From Anoxypelagibacter denitrificans (GTDB lineage Bacteria > Pseudomonadota > Alphaproteobacteria > Pelagibacterales > Pelagibacteraceae): a stretch of 19,321 bases of DNA. Location of the stretch: positions 1-19,321 of the forward strand of contig JAGFVZ010000012.1 of NCBI GenBank assembly GCA_017640265.1, in the 5' to 3' direction. This document shows, piece after piece, positions 1 through 7,523 of this stretch. Below the pieces are notes generated by a model. The model did not search any database. It was not told the origin of the DNA and worked only from the letters and a program-made list of their open reading frames with translations. Position 1 is the stretch's first letter. Each line of letters begins with the position of its first letter. A program made the translations under genes and the position numbers.

Positions 1-1725
1 ATCAACTAACCTGCCATAATCAGGTTTTCTTTTCCCTTTCATTATTCCAGGAATTTTTTTAAATTGCCTTCTTACTTCAATTACAACTGCTCCCCCTGCT
101 CTTCCCACGGCCTGCATTCCCATTGATCCAAATAAATAAGGTAACATTCCACCAACCAAAAGCCCAATTACTACAAATGGATTTGATAAATCAAAGTTAA
201 CATTCACACCTTCAAGTTTAGAACCTGAAACAGTTGAAAAAAATTTTATATCTTCTGTATAAGCAGCAAACAAAACCAAAGCGCCCAAACCTGCCGAACC
301 TATAGCATATCCTTTTGTTACAGCCTTTGTTGTATTTCCAACTGCATCAAGAGCATCGGTAGTTTTTCTAACTTTTTTTGGTAGCTTAGACATTTCTGCG
401 ATTCCGCCCGCATTATCCGTAACGGGACCATAAGCATCCAAAGCTACAACCATACCCGTTAATGCTAACATTGCAGTTACAGCAATCGCTATACCAAATA
501 AACCAGCTAACTGATTTGTTATGATAATTCCTGCAACAATTATAAGCGCCGGCAGAGCAGTAGCTTCCATAGAAACTGCCAAGCCCTGAATAACATTAGT
601 GCCATGTCCTGTGGTAGAAGATTTTGCAACACTCCTTACTGGTCTGTAATTAATTCCAGTATAATACTCAGTAACCCAAATGATCAGACCAGTTACGACC
701 AGACCAATTACACCACAATAATATAAATCTAATCCTGAAAAATTTTTTGCTCCAACACTAAAAGTGTTTTCCAAACCAATAACGTTTGAAGTAATTGGAT
801 AAAGTATACCCAAAGAAATCACTGCACTTGCAATAAATCCTTTATAGAGGGCTCCCATAATATTCTTACTTTTTCCAAGTTTAACGAAAAAGGTTCCTGC
901 AATAGATGCGATTATGCATCCACCTCCAATTGATAAAGGATAAATCATCATATTTAAATTGTTTTGAAAAAATATTGAAGCCAAAACCATTGTTGCAACA
1001 ATGGTCACGGCATAAGTTTCAAATAGATCAGCAGCCATACCAGCGCAATCGCCAACATTGTCACCTACATTATCAGCTATAACTGCAGGATTTCTTGGAT
1101 CGTCTTCGGGTATTCCTGCTTCAACTTTTCCAACTAAGTCTGCTCCTACGTCGGCACCTTTAGTAAAAATTCCTCCCCCCAACCTTGCAAAAATTGAAAT
1201 TAATGAAGCACCAAAGCCTAAAGCAATCAATGCATTAATTAATTCTCTACTATCAATTTCAAAAGCTAACAAAGCCCAATAGTAAATTGAGATAGCTAAG
1301 AGAGCTAAACTTGCAACCAAAAGTCCCGTTACAGCTCCAGATTTAAAAGCCATGGTTAAACCTTTTTGTAGACTTGATCTCGAAGCCTCGGCTGTTCTAA
1401 CGTTCGCTTTAACAGAAATTAGCATTCCAATATAGCCCGCCATGCCTGAAAGAAAAGCTCCTATAAAGTAACCAAGACCCACTAATAAACTAAAAAAATA
1501 ACTTATAATTATTAAAACCAAGACACCAACAATTGCTATGGTCTTGTATTGTCTGTTCAGATAGGCTTTTGCTCCAATCTCAATAGCTTCTGCAATTTCT
1601 TGCATTTTGTTATTGCCAGGACTTGAAGAAATTATCTGACTACTTAAAAAATAACTATAAACAATAGCTAGTATTCCAACAAATATGATTAAATATAAAA
1701 TTTCAAAAGGTATTTCTGTATTCAT
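1..1725 (-). CDS. hppA: H+-pumping membrane pyrophosphatase, K+-independent type (3' end cut off)
   Basis: Integral membrane pyrophosphatase that hydrolyses PPi and moves protons across the inner membrane. The first 575 codons are present; the C-terminal part of this roughly 700-residue family lies beyond the left edge. The start is the ATG at 1723-1725. The translation shows many hydrophobic segments and the PPi/Mg-binding signature DVGADLVGKVE from about D192, followed by an acidic DDPRNPA stretch and DNVGDNVGDCAG. The ion-type motif reads GNTTKAVTKG with Lys at about residue 467; in this family Lys there (instead of Ala) marks K+-independent H+ pumps, so sodium pumping is unlikely. It follows nusB by 51 bases on the same strand, so it may share the operon transcript or have its own promoter in that gap. 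It would recover energy from PPi released by biosynthesis, a common arrangement in oligotrophic marine alphaproteobacteria (inference). Confidence 0.95.
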   Translation of the reverse strand, partial: MNTEIPFEILYLIIFVGILAIVYSYFLSSQIISSSPGNNKMQEIAEAIEIGAKAYLNRQYKTIAIVGVLVLIIISYFFSLLVGLGYFIGAFLSGMAGYIGMLISVKANVRTAEASRSSLQKGLTMAFKSGAVTGLLVASLALLAISIYYWALLAFEIDSRELINALIALGFGASLISIFARLGGGIFTKGADVGADLVGKVEAGIPEDDPRNPAVIADNVGDNVGDCAGMAADLFETYAVTIVATMVLASIFFQNNLNMMIYPLSIGGGCIIASIAGTFFVKLGKSKNIMGALYKGFIASAVISLGILYPITSNVIGLENTFSVGAKNFSGLDLYYCGVIGLVVTGLIIWVTEYYTGINYRPVRSVAKSSTTGHGTNVIQGLAVSMEATALPALIIVAGIIITNQLAGLFGIAIAVTAMLALTGMVVALDAYGPVTDNAGGIAEMSKLPKKVRKTTDALDAVGNTTKAVTKGYAIGSAGLGALVLFAAYTEDIKFFSTVSGSKLEGVNVNFDLSNPFVVIGLLVGGMLPYLFGSMGMQAVGRAGGAVVIEVRRQFKKIPGIMKGKRKPDYGRLVD

Positions 1726-1776
1726 GATTAGTTAAAAAAAAGAAAGTTGCCAAAAAATGAGTCTAAAGGCAAGAAA

Positions 1777-2178
1777 TTATTCATAATTTTTTCTAACATT
1801 TTTTGAAATCTTATCTAAAATAGCGTTCAAATACCCTTTATGAGCGGTTTCTAAAAAAAAATCTGAAATTTTTACGTATTCGCTAACAACAACATTTGTT
1901 GGTGTTTTGTGACTAAACATGAGCTCAAATGTCGCAGATAAAATCATAAGTTTTAAAATTAAATCCGTTCTAGATGGATTAAATTCATCTTTAAGAATTG
2001 TCTTTAAATTTTCTAATAAAAGTTCTTCTCTTTCAATGGTTCCTAAAACGGTATCTTTAATAAATTTTTTATATCTGTGTTTTGGAAAAATTAATTCAGA
2101 CTCTCTGTTTAAATAATGGCTATATAATTTTTGAACAACAATAATTCTAGGATTATTGTTTGGATTTACTTTATCCAT
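1777..2178 (-). CDS. nusB: Transcription antitermination protein NusB
   Basis: Small all-helical RNA-binding protein that joins NusE (S10) at boxA of rRNA leaders to allow antitermination of rRNA transcription. The 133-residue length is typical. The N-terminal PRIIVVQKLYSHYLN corresponds to the family's first helix (RxxAxQxLY), and the C-terminal half has the expected PTNVVVSEYVKISDFF and FLNAIL-like helices (here GYLNAILDKI). The ATG overlaps the end of ribH by 8 bases, implying translational coupling. Its place directly after ribH is the common alphaproteobacterial order; thiL, often next, is absent here and hppA follows instead. Sequence conservation is moderate, so the call rests on motif and synteny together. 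Confidence 0.92.
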   Translation of the reverse strand: MDKVNPNNNPRIIVVQKLYSHYLNRESELIFPKHRYKKFIKDTVLGTIEREELLLENLKTILKDEFNPSRTDLILKLMILSATFELMFSHKTPTNVVVSEYVKISDFFLETAHKGYLNAILDKISKNVRKNYE

Positions 2179-2560
2179 TCAAGACTTCTAAAACTGCCTT
2201 CGCAGCCTCTTTCCCTTTATCAGCTCTCTTTTCAGCCTGATCATCATTAAGGCAGGTGATTATAGCATTGCCAATTGGTTTTTTGTGTAAAATAGATAAT
2301 TTCATTATTCCATTTATTATAGCATTGGAAATTAAACTAAAATTAGGAGTCTCCCCTTTGATAATACATCCGATAGCTATAAATCCATCATATTTTTTGA
2401 TATTCCTAGCTATCATCACAGGTATTTCAAATGCTCCTGGCACTTTTATAACTGAAGCAGTTATATTTTTTTTTTCTAATTCTCTGTTAGCACTCTGAAA
2501 CAATTCAAATGTGCTGTTATACATTGATCTTACAATGCAAATTTTTAATTTTTTTTTCAT
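2171..2560 (-). CDS. ribH: 6,7-dimethyl-8-ribityllumazine synthase (catalytic His replaced by Asn)
   Basis: Penultimate enzyme of riboflavin synthesis: condenses 5-amino-6-ribitylamino-uracil with 3,4-dihydroxy-2-butanone 4-phosphate. At 129 residues it is slightly short. Family motifs are clear: VPGAFEIP (about 40-47), AIGCIIKGETP (62-72) and DDQAEKRA (106-113). One oddity: in the segment usually read as GxTxHF(D/E), the histidine known as His88 in the Bacillus subtilis enzyme is Asn73 here (GETPNFSL). The aromatic residue near the N-terminus (usually Phe in RFN) is Tyr14. The start codon overlaps the end of ribBA by 4 bases and the gene overlaps nusB by 8 bases, so it sits in a coupled rib block. 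The fold assignment is firm; full activity is not certain because of the substitution. Confidence 0.95.
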   Translation of the reverse strand: MKKKLKICIVRSMYNSTFELFQSANRELEKKNITASVIKVPGAFEIPVMIARNIKKYDGFIAIGCIIKGETPNFSLISNAIINGIMKLSILHKKPIGNAIITCLNDDQAEKRADKGKEAAKAVLEVLNG

Positions 2561-3615
2561 TTAATTATTTCCTGTTTTGTAATTTTTATATTATAGCCTT
2601 CTAAAGCAATAATTCGTTTCTTTGATCTTGATACTAATATCATATTTTTTATTTTTAACTCCTTAATTATTTGAGCACCTATTCCATAATATCTTAATAT
2701 AGTGTTCTTTTCGGAAGAAAGAGATTTCGGATTTGTTCCCTCGCAAATAATTAATGCAAAATTATTAAATTTATTCAAATATTTTAAAGAAGTATTAAAA
2801 ATGTCTTTTTTAAAATTTAGAAAGTTGTTTAAAATATTAGTTGAGATAACCCTTACTCTTGCTGCCCTGTTAGGATTAAATTTGCCTTTTATAATCGCAT
2901 AATGTTTTACTCCATCCAATTTGTTTATAAATGTTTTTAAGTCAAATTTTCCAAATTTTTTTATACTAATTTTTCTGTTCGAAATATTTTTAATAAATCT
3001 CTCAGTTTTTAATCTGTAAGAAATTAAATCCTCGATCTTTAGAATTTTTAATTTATGAATCTTGGCAAATGGAATTAAATCTTTGTAACGAGCCATCGTT
3101 CCGTCTTCATTCATGACTTCACAAATAACTGCGCTAGGATTTAATTTAGCTAATTTTGAAATATCTACTGAAGCTTCTGTGTGTCCTGCTCTTTCAAGAA
3201 CGCCTCCATTTTTTGCAACTAAAGGAAAAACATGTCCTGGAGAAACAATGTCTTTTTTAGATGAACTTGGTTTAATAGCTACTTTAATTGTCTTTGCTCT
3301 ATCATGAGCTGATATTCCCGTTGAGATTCCTTTTCCAGACTCTATTGATACTGTAAATGCCGTTTGAGTTCTTGACTTATTAATCGAAGACATTAAAGAC
3401 AAATTTAATTTTTTAACTTTTTGAGATGTAAGAGCTAAACATATTAAGCCTCTCCCGTGTTTTGCCATAAAATTAATTTTTTTGGCACTAGCTTTTGATG
3501 CGGGTATTACTAGATCGCCTTCGTTTTCTCGATCTTTGTTATCAACCAAGATAAACATTTTTCCTTTTTTAGCATCTTTTATAATTTCCTTTATTGTTGA
3601 TGAGGTTTTTTTCAT
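2557..3615 (-). CDS. ribBA: RibBA: DHBP synthase fused to a degenerate GTP cyclohydrolase II domain
   Basis: The N-terminal domain (about 1-205) is 3,4-dihydroxy-2-butanone 4-phosphate synthase, making the four-carbon precursor of riboflavin from ribulose 5-phosphate. Its active-site motifs are intact: DNKDRENEGD (25-34), GHGRG-like HGRGLIC (53-59), ERAGHTEASVD (141-151) and CEVMNEDGTMAR (165-176). The C-terminal domain (about 215-352) resembles GTP cyclohydrolase II only in its last part (LRYYGIGAQI, 307-316, and LEGYNI, 338-343). The zinc-binding Cys cluster (normally GDxFxSxRCDCG) and the EGRGIGL loop are missing. It is therefore probably functional only as RibB, as reported for several alphaproteobacterial RibBA proteins. 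It sits 1 base after ribE and overlaps ribH by 4 bases. Confidence 0.94.
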   Translation of the reverse strand: MKKTSSTIKEIIKDAKKGKMFILVDNKDRENEGDLVIPASKASAKKINFMAKHGRGLICLALTSQKVKKLNLSLMSSINKSRTQTAFTVSIESGKGISTGISAHDRAKTIKVAIKPSSSKKDIVSPGHVFPLVAKNGGVLERAGHTEASVDISKLAKLNPSAVICEVMNEDGTMARYKDLIPFAKIHKLKILKIEDLISYRLKTERFIKNISNRKISIKKFGKFDLKTFINKLDGVKHYAIIKGKFNPNRAARVRVISTNILNNFLNFKKDIFNTSLKYLNKFNNFALIICEGTNPKSLSSEKNTILRYYGIGAQIIKELKIKNMILVSRSKKRIIALEGYNIKITKQEIIK

Positions 3616-3616
3616 T

Positions 3617-4201
3617 TTAGTTGTATAGATTATTTATATATTTTCCTACCAAGTCAAATTCGATATTAACTCTATCCCCCTTTTTTAAATTGGATAAATT
3701 GGTTAATTTTAGAGTATGCGGAATCATTGTAACTTCAAAAGCATTTTTAAATAATCGTGAGATCGTTAGAGAAACTCCATTAATTCCTATAGATCCTTTT
3801 TCGACAAGATATTTATAATCTTGTTTATTAATATCAAATTCAACAAAGGAAGTTTTACTAATCGACTTAACCTTTAAAATTGTTGCAATCGCATCGACAT
3901 GGCCCTGTAAATAGTGGCCTGAAACCCTTTTTCCAAAAACAAGTGATTTTTCTATATTTATATTCTCTCCAATTTTTGAAAATTTGAATGTTGATCTCCT
4001 TAATGTTTCCTTAGAAAGAAAAAAATAAATTAACTTTTTTTTTATCTTGTAAAGGGTAAGGCATACGCCATTACAACTGACTGAAGCGCCAATTTCTTTT
4101 TTATTAAATTTTATATTGCTTTGAAGAAGTAAAATACAGTTTTTAGATTGTTTGATTATTTTTTCTATTTTTCCTTGATTTGTAACAATTCCATTAAACA
4201 T
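3617..4201 (-). CDS. ribE: Riboflavin synthase, alpha subunit
   Basis: Catalyses the dismutation of two lumazine molecules to riboflavin and the ribitylamino-uracil precursor, the final step of the pathway. The 194-residue protein has the two tandem lumazine-binding barrels of the family. Domain 1 begins MFNGIVTNQGKIEKI (family MFTGIVE) and contains SCNGVCLTL (about 42-50). A VSGHYLQGHVDA stretch opens domain 2, followed by GSIGINGVSLTISR and the signature IPHTLKLTNL, and KKGDRVNIEFDLVGKYI near the end. The gene is directly after ribD (no gap) and one base before ribBA on the same strand, in the order ribD-ribE-ribBA-ribH. Some authors call this gene ribC in alphaproteobacteria. Confidence 0.95.
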   Translation of the reverse strand: MFNGIVTNQGKIEKIIKQSKNCILLLQSNIKFNKKEIGASVSCNGVCLTLYKIKKKLIYFFLSKETLRRSTFKFSKIGENINIEKSLVFGKRVSGHYLQGHVDAIATILKVKSISKTSFVEFDINKQDYKYLVEKGSIGINGVSLTISRLFKNAFEVTMIPHTLKLTNLSNLKKGDRVNIEFDLVGKYINNLYN

Positions 4202-5293
4202 TTATTTTATCCTTAAGTTGCATAATTCATCTTCGGATAAATTAATATTTATCTTATTTTTTTCTTTAAATTTTACATTGTGTAATAAGTTCCTATATGA
4301 ATTTCTTCCATTTTTTCCCAGCCGATCTGAGGATTGAAAAATATGCAAATTGTAAATTAAATTATTCTTTAGAAGTTCCCTTGTAGTATGAAGCCCTGAT
4401 TCACACAGTATTCTCGAAAAGCCTCTTTTTTTTAATTCTATAAGTATTGCTTTGTAGTTAATAAATGTTTTCTTATTATATATTTTAATTATCTTAATGT
4501 TTTTAGATTTTAAAAATTTTTCTTTTTTTTTGTTATTTTCACTTGTTATCACATATGTTTTGATTTTTTTTGAAGAATTGTAAATGTTTAATTTTTTTTT
4601 CAATTTTAAATGTTTATCAATTATTACTCTACTTGGGCTTAGATGTTCTAAGCCTTGAATCCTACAGTTTAGTCTGGAATTATCTTTATTGACAGTTTTG
4701 TAAGTGCTCAAAATACAATCATACTTCGATCTGATCAAATGTACTTTGTTTCTAGAAAGAAAATTAGTAATCCATTTTTTTCTTTTATTTACCGAAAAAT
4801 AATCTTTAGAAATAGCAATTTTAGCATCAAGAAAAGGTAGGCTGTTATTTTTTTGTGACAAAAAATAACTTTTATAAAAAACTTTAGCTTTTTTTTTTAA
4901 AATACCAATTTTTACTTTAATTTTATTTTTTTTTAATATTGATTCTGCCTTATTATGTGTTCTTTTATCATAATCTAAAATTGGATAACAAACCCTGCTG
5001 ATTTTTTTTTTCAAAATTTGATTGATACACGGAGAGGTTTTCCCGTAATGAACACAAGGTTCTAGAGTTGTGTATAAAGTTGAAGCAAAAGAATTTTTAT
5101 TTGACTTTAAAGCATTAATTTCAGCATGAGGTCTACCATTTATAGATGTTACTCCCGAAGATACTATCGAACCATTTTTTACAATGATACATCCCACAGA
5201 AGGATTTTCTTTGGTTGAACCCAAATGTTCTGAGGCTTTTTTAAACGCTAACCTCATAAATTTGTTGTCTGAATTATTCTGATTTGTACTCAT
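4202..5293 (-). CDS. ribD: Bifunctional riboflavin deaminase/reductase RibD
   Basis: Carries out the two early steps after GTP ring opening: deamination of the diaminopyrimidinone and reduction of the ribosyl side chain. The N-terminal cytidine-deaminase-like domain (about 1-150) has an intact zinc site: HAE at 56-58, and EPCVHYGKTSPC with Cys80 and Cys89. The C-terminal reductase domain has AKIAIS, WITNFLSRNKVHLIRS and a DNSRLNCR stretch that match the family pattern. At 363 residues it has normal length. The ATG chosen overlaps the 3' end of nrdR by 20 bases; an in-frame ATG at codon 13 is a possible alternative, but the residues before it (NKFM) resemble the usual N-terminus. The C-terminal half is unusually Lys- and Asn-rich, in line with the base composition. 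Confidence 0.95.
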   Translation of the reverse strand: MSTNQNNSDNKFMRLAFKKASEHLGSTKENPSVGCIIVKNGSIVSSGVTSINGRPHAEINALKSNKNSFASTLYTTLEPCVHYGKTSPCINQILKKKISRVCYPILDYDKRTHNKAESILKKNKIKVKIGILKKKAKVFYKSYFLSQKNNSLPFLDAKIAISKDYFSVNKRKKWITNFLSRNKVHLIRSKYDCILSTYKTVNKDNSRLNCRIQGLEHLSPSRVIIDKHLKLKKKLNIYNSSKKIKTYVITSENNKKKEKFLKSKNIKIIKIYNKKTFINYKAILIELKKRGFSRILCESGLHTTRELLKNNLIYNLHIFQSSDRLGKNGRNSYRNLLHNVKFKEKNKININLSEDELCNLRIK

Positions 5294-5738
5294 TCAAATT
5301 ACCAACGAATTGTTCAAAGTCTTTCGCCTCTTTAAAATTTTTATAAACAGAGGCAAATCGAACATAGGCAACTTGGTCTAAATTTGAAAGGCCGTCCATA
5401 ATAAATTTACCAATTGTTGAAGTTGGTATTTCACTTTCTCCTAGGCCTTCAAGATTTCTTACAATTTTTGAAATAAATTTTTCTATTGTATCGCTATCAA
5501 GTGGTCGTTTTCTTACTGCAATTCGAATAGATTTTGAAATTTTGTCTCTATCAAAAGGTGCTCGCTTACCACTACTTTTTATAACTGTTAATTCTTGAAA
5601 CTGAACTCTTTCGAAAGTAGTAAATCTTTCTTTCCTTTCACAACCACAAAGTCTTCTCCTTCTAATTGCTGTACCATCTTCTGTCGGTCTTGAATCAACA
5701 ACGGAGGTATCTTTTTCTTTACAAAACGGACAAAGCAT
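5274..5738 (-). CDS. nrdR: Transcriptional repressor NrdR (with unusual zinc-ribbon spacing)
   Basis: ATP/dATP-sensing repressor of ribonucleotide reductase genes. The 154 residues show an N-terminal zinc ribbon (MLCPFC, then DSRPTEDGTAIRRRR, then FTTFERVQ) and an ATP-cone from about residue 50 (VIKSSGKRAPFDRDKI, ending VAYVRFASVYKNF). The second metal-binding knuckle is unusual: where the family has CxxC followed by two residues and RFTT, this protein reads CGCERKERFTT, so the two Cys are only one residue apart and the loop has one extra residue. The reading frame is intact on both sides. The ATG lies inside a 36-bp tandem duplication whose other copy carries a decoy ATG and which contains two NrdR-box-like palindromes. 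The gene overlaps ribD by 20 bases. Confidence 0.95.
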   Translation of the reverse strand: MLCPFCKEKDTSVVDSRPTEDGTAIRRRRLCGCERKERFTTFERVQFQELTVIKSSGKRAPFDRDKISKSIRIAVRKRPLDSDTIEKFISKIVRNLEGLGESEIPTSTIGKFIMDGLSNLDQVAYVRFASVYKNFKEAKDFEQFVGNLNEYKSE

Positions 5739-5806
5739 AGTTATTTATATATTTTTAAATACTATATATAGCATAGTTATTTATATATTTTTAACTACTA
5801 TATATA
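5735..5806. repeat. 36-bp tandem duplication between glyA and nrdR
   Basis: Two adjacent 36-base copies, 5735-5770 and 5771-5806, differ at one position only. In the direction of transcription (minus strand) the first copy contains the last codons and stop of glyA and ends with an ATG context identical to that of nrdR; the second copy ends with the real nrdR ATG. The duplication thus separates glyA from nrdR by one unit. The upstream copy opens a 9-codon reading frame (5745-5774) that stops just before the nrdR start. Each copy also carries one 10-bp palindrome CTATATATAG and one TATAAA placed 5 bases before ATG. Confidence 0.97.
5762..5771. promoter_or_regulatory. Candidate NrdR box, copy 1 (CTATATATAG)
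   Basis: A perfect 10-bp palindrome that fits the core of the published NrdR-box consensus (acaCwAtATaTwGtgt), while the outer three bases on each side match only in part. It ends 24 bases upstream of the nrdR start. Established: NrdR binds paired boxes upstream of nrd operons, and in some bacteria the nrdR gene itself is controlled this way. Inferred: autoregulation here. The TA-rich core could also arise by chance in DNA this AT-rich. Confidence 0.35.
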
Positions 5807-7095
5807 GGAAAAGAGGCGCAAAGATCAATGATCTCTTTTTTCACTTCTTTCTCTAACTTAGAGTTATCGCTGGGATTTTTAGCTAAACCATTAAGCACTT
5901 TTGATATTAAATCACCAATCAATTTAAATTCCTTTGCTCCAAAGCCCCTAGTAGTACAGGCCTGTGTCCCCAGTCTTATCCCCGAAGTTATCGTAGGACT
6001 CTGAGTGTCGAAAGGAATACCGTTTTTGTTACAAGTAATGTTTGCTTGACCAAGACTAAACTCGGCTAATTTACCGGTCAATCCCTTTTCTCTTAAATCC
6101 AATAACATCAAGTGAGTGTCTGTCCCTCCAGAAAATATTTTAAAACCATTTTCAGATAATTTTGAAGATAAAACTTTAGCATTTTCTACTACATTTTTTG
6201 CATAAATTTTAAAAGAAGGATCTAAGGCTTCTTTAAAGCAGACCGCTTTAGCTGCGATGGTATGCATTAAGGGCCCTCCTTGCAAACCTGGAAAAACAGC
6301 AGAATTTATTTTTTTATTTAATTCTTCGCTGTTTGTTAAAATTATTCCACCCCTTGGACCTCTTAAAACTTTATGCGTTGTAGAAGTTACAACGTCTGCA
6401 AATTTTATTGGATTGGGGTATTGTCCACCAGCAACCAAACCTGCAAAATGTGCCATATCAACCATTAGAGTTGCTTTTACTGTGTCAGCAATATCTCTAA
6501 ATTTTTTAAAATTAATTATCCTTGAGTACGCACTTCCTCCAGCAATTATTAATTTGGGTTTATTTTTTAAACATAACTCTTCAAGACCTTTATAATCAAT
6601 TAAACCAGTTTGTTTATCAATTTCATAATGAAGTGCGTTAAACCATTTTCCAGATTGTGCTGGTTTAGCTCCGTGTGTTAAATGACCACCAGAGTTTAAA
6701 CTCATTCCAACTATCGTGTCCCCTGGTTTAAGTAAAGCTAAGTACACTGCTCCATTTGCTTGTGCACCAGAATGAGGTTGAACGTTAGCATATTTAGAAT
6801 CAAAAAGTTTTTTCGCTCTTTCGATTGCTAGGTTTTCGGATACATCAACGTGCTCACAGCCACCATAATATCTTTTACCCGGATAACCTTCTGCGTATTT
6901 GTTTGTCAAAACAGATCCTTGCGCTTCAATTACAGCTTTGGAAACTATATTCTCAGAAGCTATGAGTTCGATATGATTTTGCTGTCTATTAAGTTCATTT
7001 TGTATTGATTTATATAATTCTTTGTCAGAATTTTCTAGGTTGTTGCTAAAGAACCGCGTAAGATAATCTGTATTGTTTTTTTTTGAAATAGACAT
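5791..7095 (-). CDS. glyA: Serine hydroxymethyltransferase
   Basis: PLP enzyme interconverting serine and glycine with tetrahydrofolate, the main source of one-carbon units. The 434-residue length is normal. Strong motifs include LIASENIVS (44-52), TNKYAEGYPGKRYYGG (64-79), DMAHFAGLVAGG (213-224) and the PLP-lysine segment TSTTHKVLRGPRGG with Lys242. PGLQGGP and LGTQACTTRG are also present. The gene starts directly at the end of rpiB (no gap) and ends inside the tandem duplication that precedes nrdR; the last residues IYSS come from that repeat unit. glyA next to nrdR and rib genes is a standard alphaproteobacterial arrangement. Confidence 0.98.
   Translation of the reverse strand: MSISKKNNTDYLTRFFSNNLENSDKELYKSIQNELNRQQNHIELIASENIVSKAVIEAQGSVLTNKYAEGYPGKRYYGGCEHVDVSENLAIERAKKLFDSKYANVQPHSGAQANGAVYLALLKPGDTIVGMSLNSGGHLTHGAKPAQSGKWFNALHYEIDKQTGLIDYKGLEELCLKNKPKLIIAGGSAYSRIINFKKFRDIADTVKATLMVDMAHFAGLVAGGQYPNPIKFADVVTSTTHKVLRGPRGGIILTNSEELNKKINSAVFPGLQGGPLMHTIAAKAVCFKEALDPSFKIYAKNVVENAKVLSSKLSENGFKIFSGGTDTHLMLLDLREKGLTGKLAEFSLGQANITCNKNGIPFDTQSPTITSGIRLGTQACTTRGFGAKEFKLIGDLISKVLNGLAKNPSDNSKLEKEVKKEIIDLCASFPIYSS
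5798..5807. promoter_or_regulatory. Candidate NrdR box, copy 2 (CTATATATAG)
   Basis: Second identical palindrome, exactly 36 bp from the first, lying in the final codons of glyA. Known NrdR-box pairs are usually about three helical turns apart (31-32 bp centre to centre), so 36 bp is somewhat long. Part of the match follows automatically from the duplication, so the two copies are not independent evidence. Confidence 0.3.
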
Positions 7096-7521
7096 TTAAA
7101 TTTTATTAGTTCTTCTTTTGTGTCTTCCTCCATCAAATTTCGTTTTTAAAAAAATCATGACCAGCTTAAGGGCTAGATTTTTATTTATCAATCTTGAGCC
7201 AATTGCAATAATATTTGCATTGTTATGTGACCTAGATAATTTGGTAGATTTTGCATTATAACAAACTGCAGCCCTTATTTTTTTGAATCTATTTGCACAC
7301 ATAGCCATTCCTGTACCTGAGCCACAAACAAGTATTCCTGTATCACTTTTTTTAGAAATTATGTTTTTTGCTAATTTTTTTGCATAGTCTGGATAATCAA
7401 CAGATCTATCATCTCTTGGTCCCAAATCCAAAATAAGAAATTTCTTTTTAATAAGAAACTTTTTAATAGATTCTTTTAATTCAAAACCTGCATGGTCAGA
7501 AGATATGGAAATTTTTCTCAA
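7096..7521 (-). CDS. rpiB: Ribose-5-phosphate isomerase B
   Basis: Interconverts ribose 5-phosphate and ribulose 5-phosphate; the latter is also the substrate of the RibB domain encoded downstream. The 141-residue protein has the RpiB/LacA fold signature: ISSDHAGFELK (6-16), a DYPDYA stretch, GILVCGSGTGMAMCANR with the catalytic Cys, and SRSHNNANIIAIGSR with the conserved His. The start is TTG (minus strand, 7519-7521), the only non-ATG start clearly needed in this cluster: it gives the expected N-terminus MRKISISSDHAG and lies 2 bases after the upstream stop codon. It is followed without a gap by glyA. Confidence 0.95.
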   Translation of the reverse strand: MRKISISSDHAGFELKESIKKFLIKKKFLILDLGPRDDRSVDYPDYAKKLAKNIISKKSDTGILVCGSGTGMAMCANRFKKIRAAVCYNAKSTKLSRSHNNANIIAIGSRLINKNLALKLVMIFLKTKFDGGRHKRRTNKI

Positions 7522-7523
7522 TT

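Noticed and set aside
1731..1775. Terminator between nusB and hppA
   Set aside because: TTGCC/GGCAA with a T-rich tail exists on the minus strand, but the stem is only 5 bp with a loop of about 16 bases.
6257..6595. 112-codon plus-strand frame opposite glyA
   Set aside because: Antisense to the PLP-lysine region of glyA; no independent coding signs.
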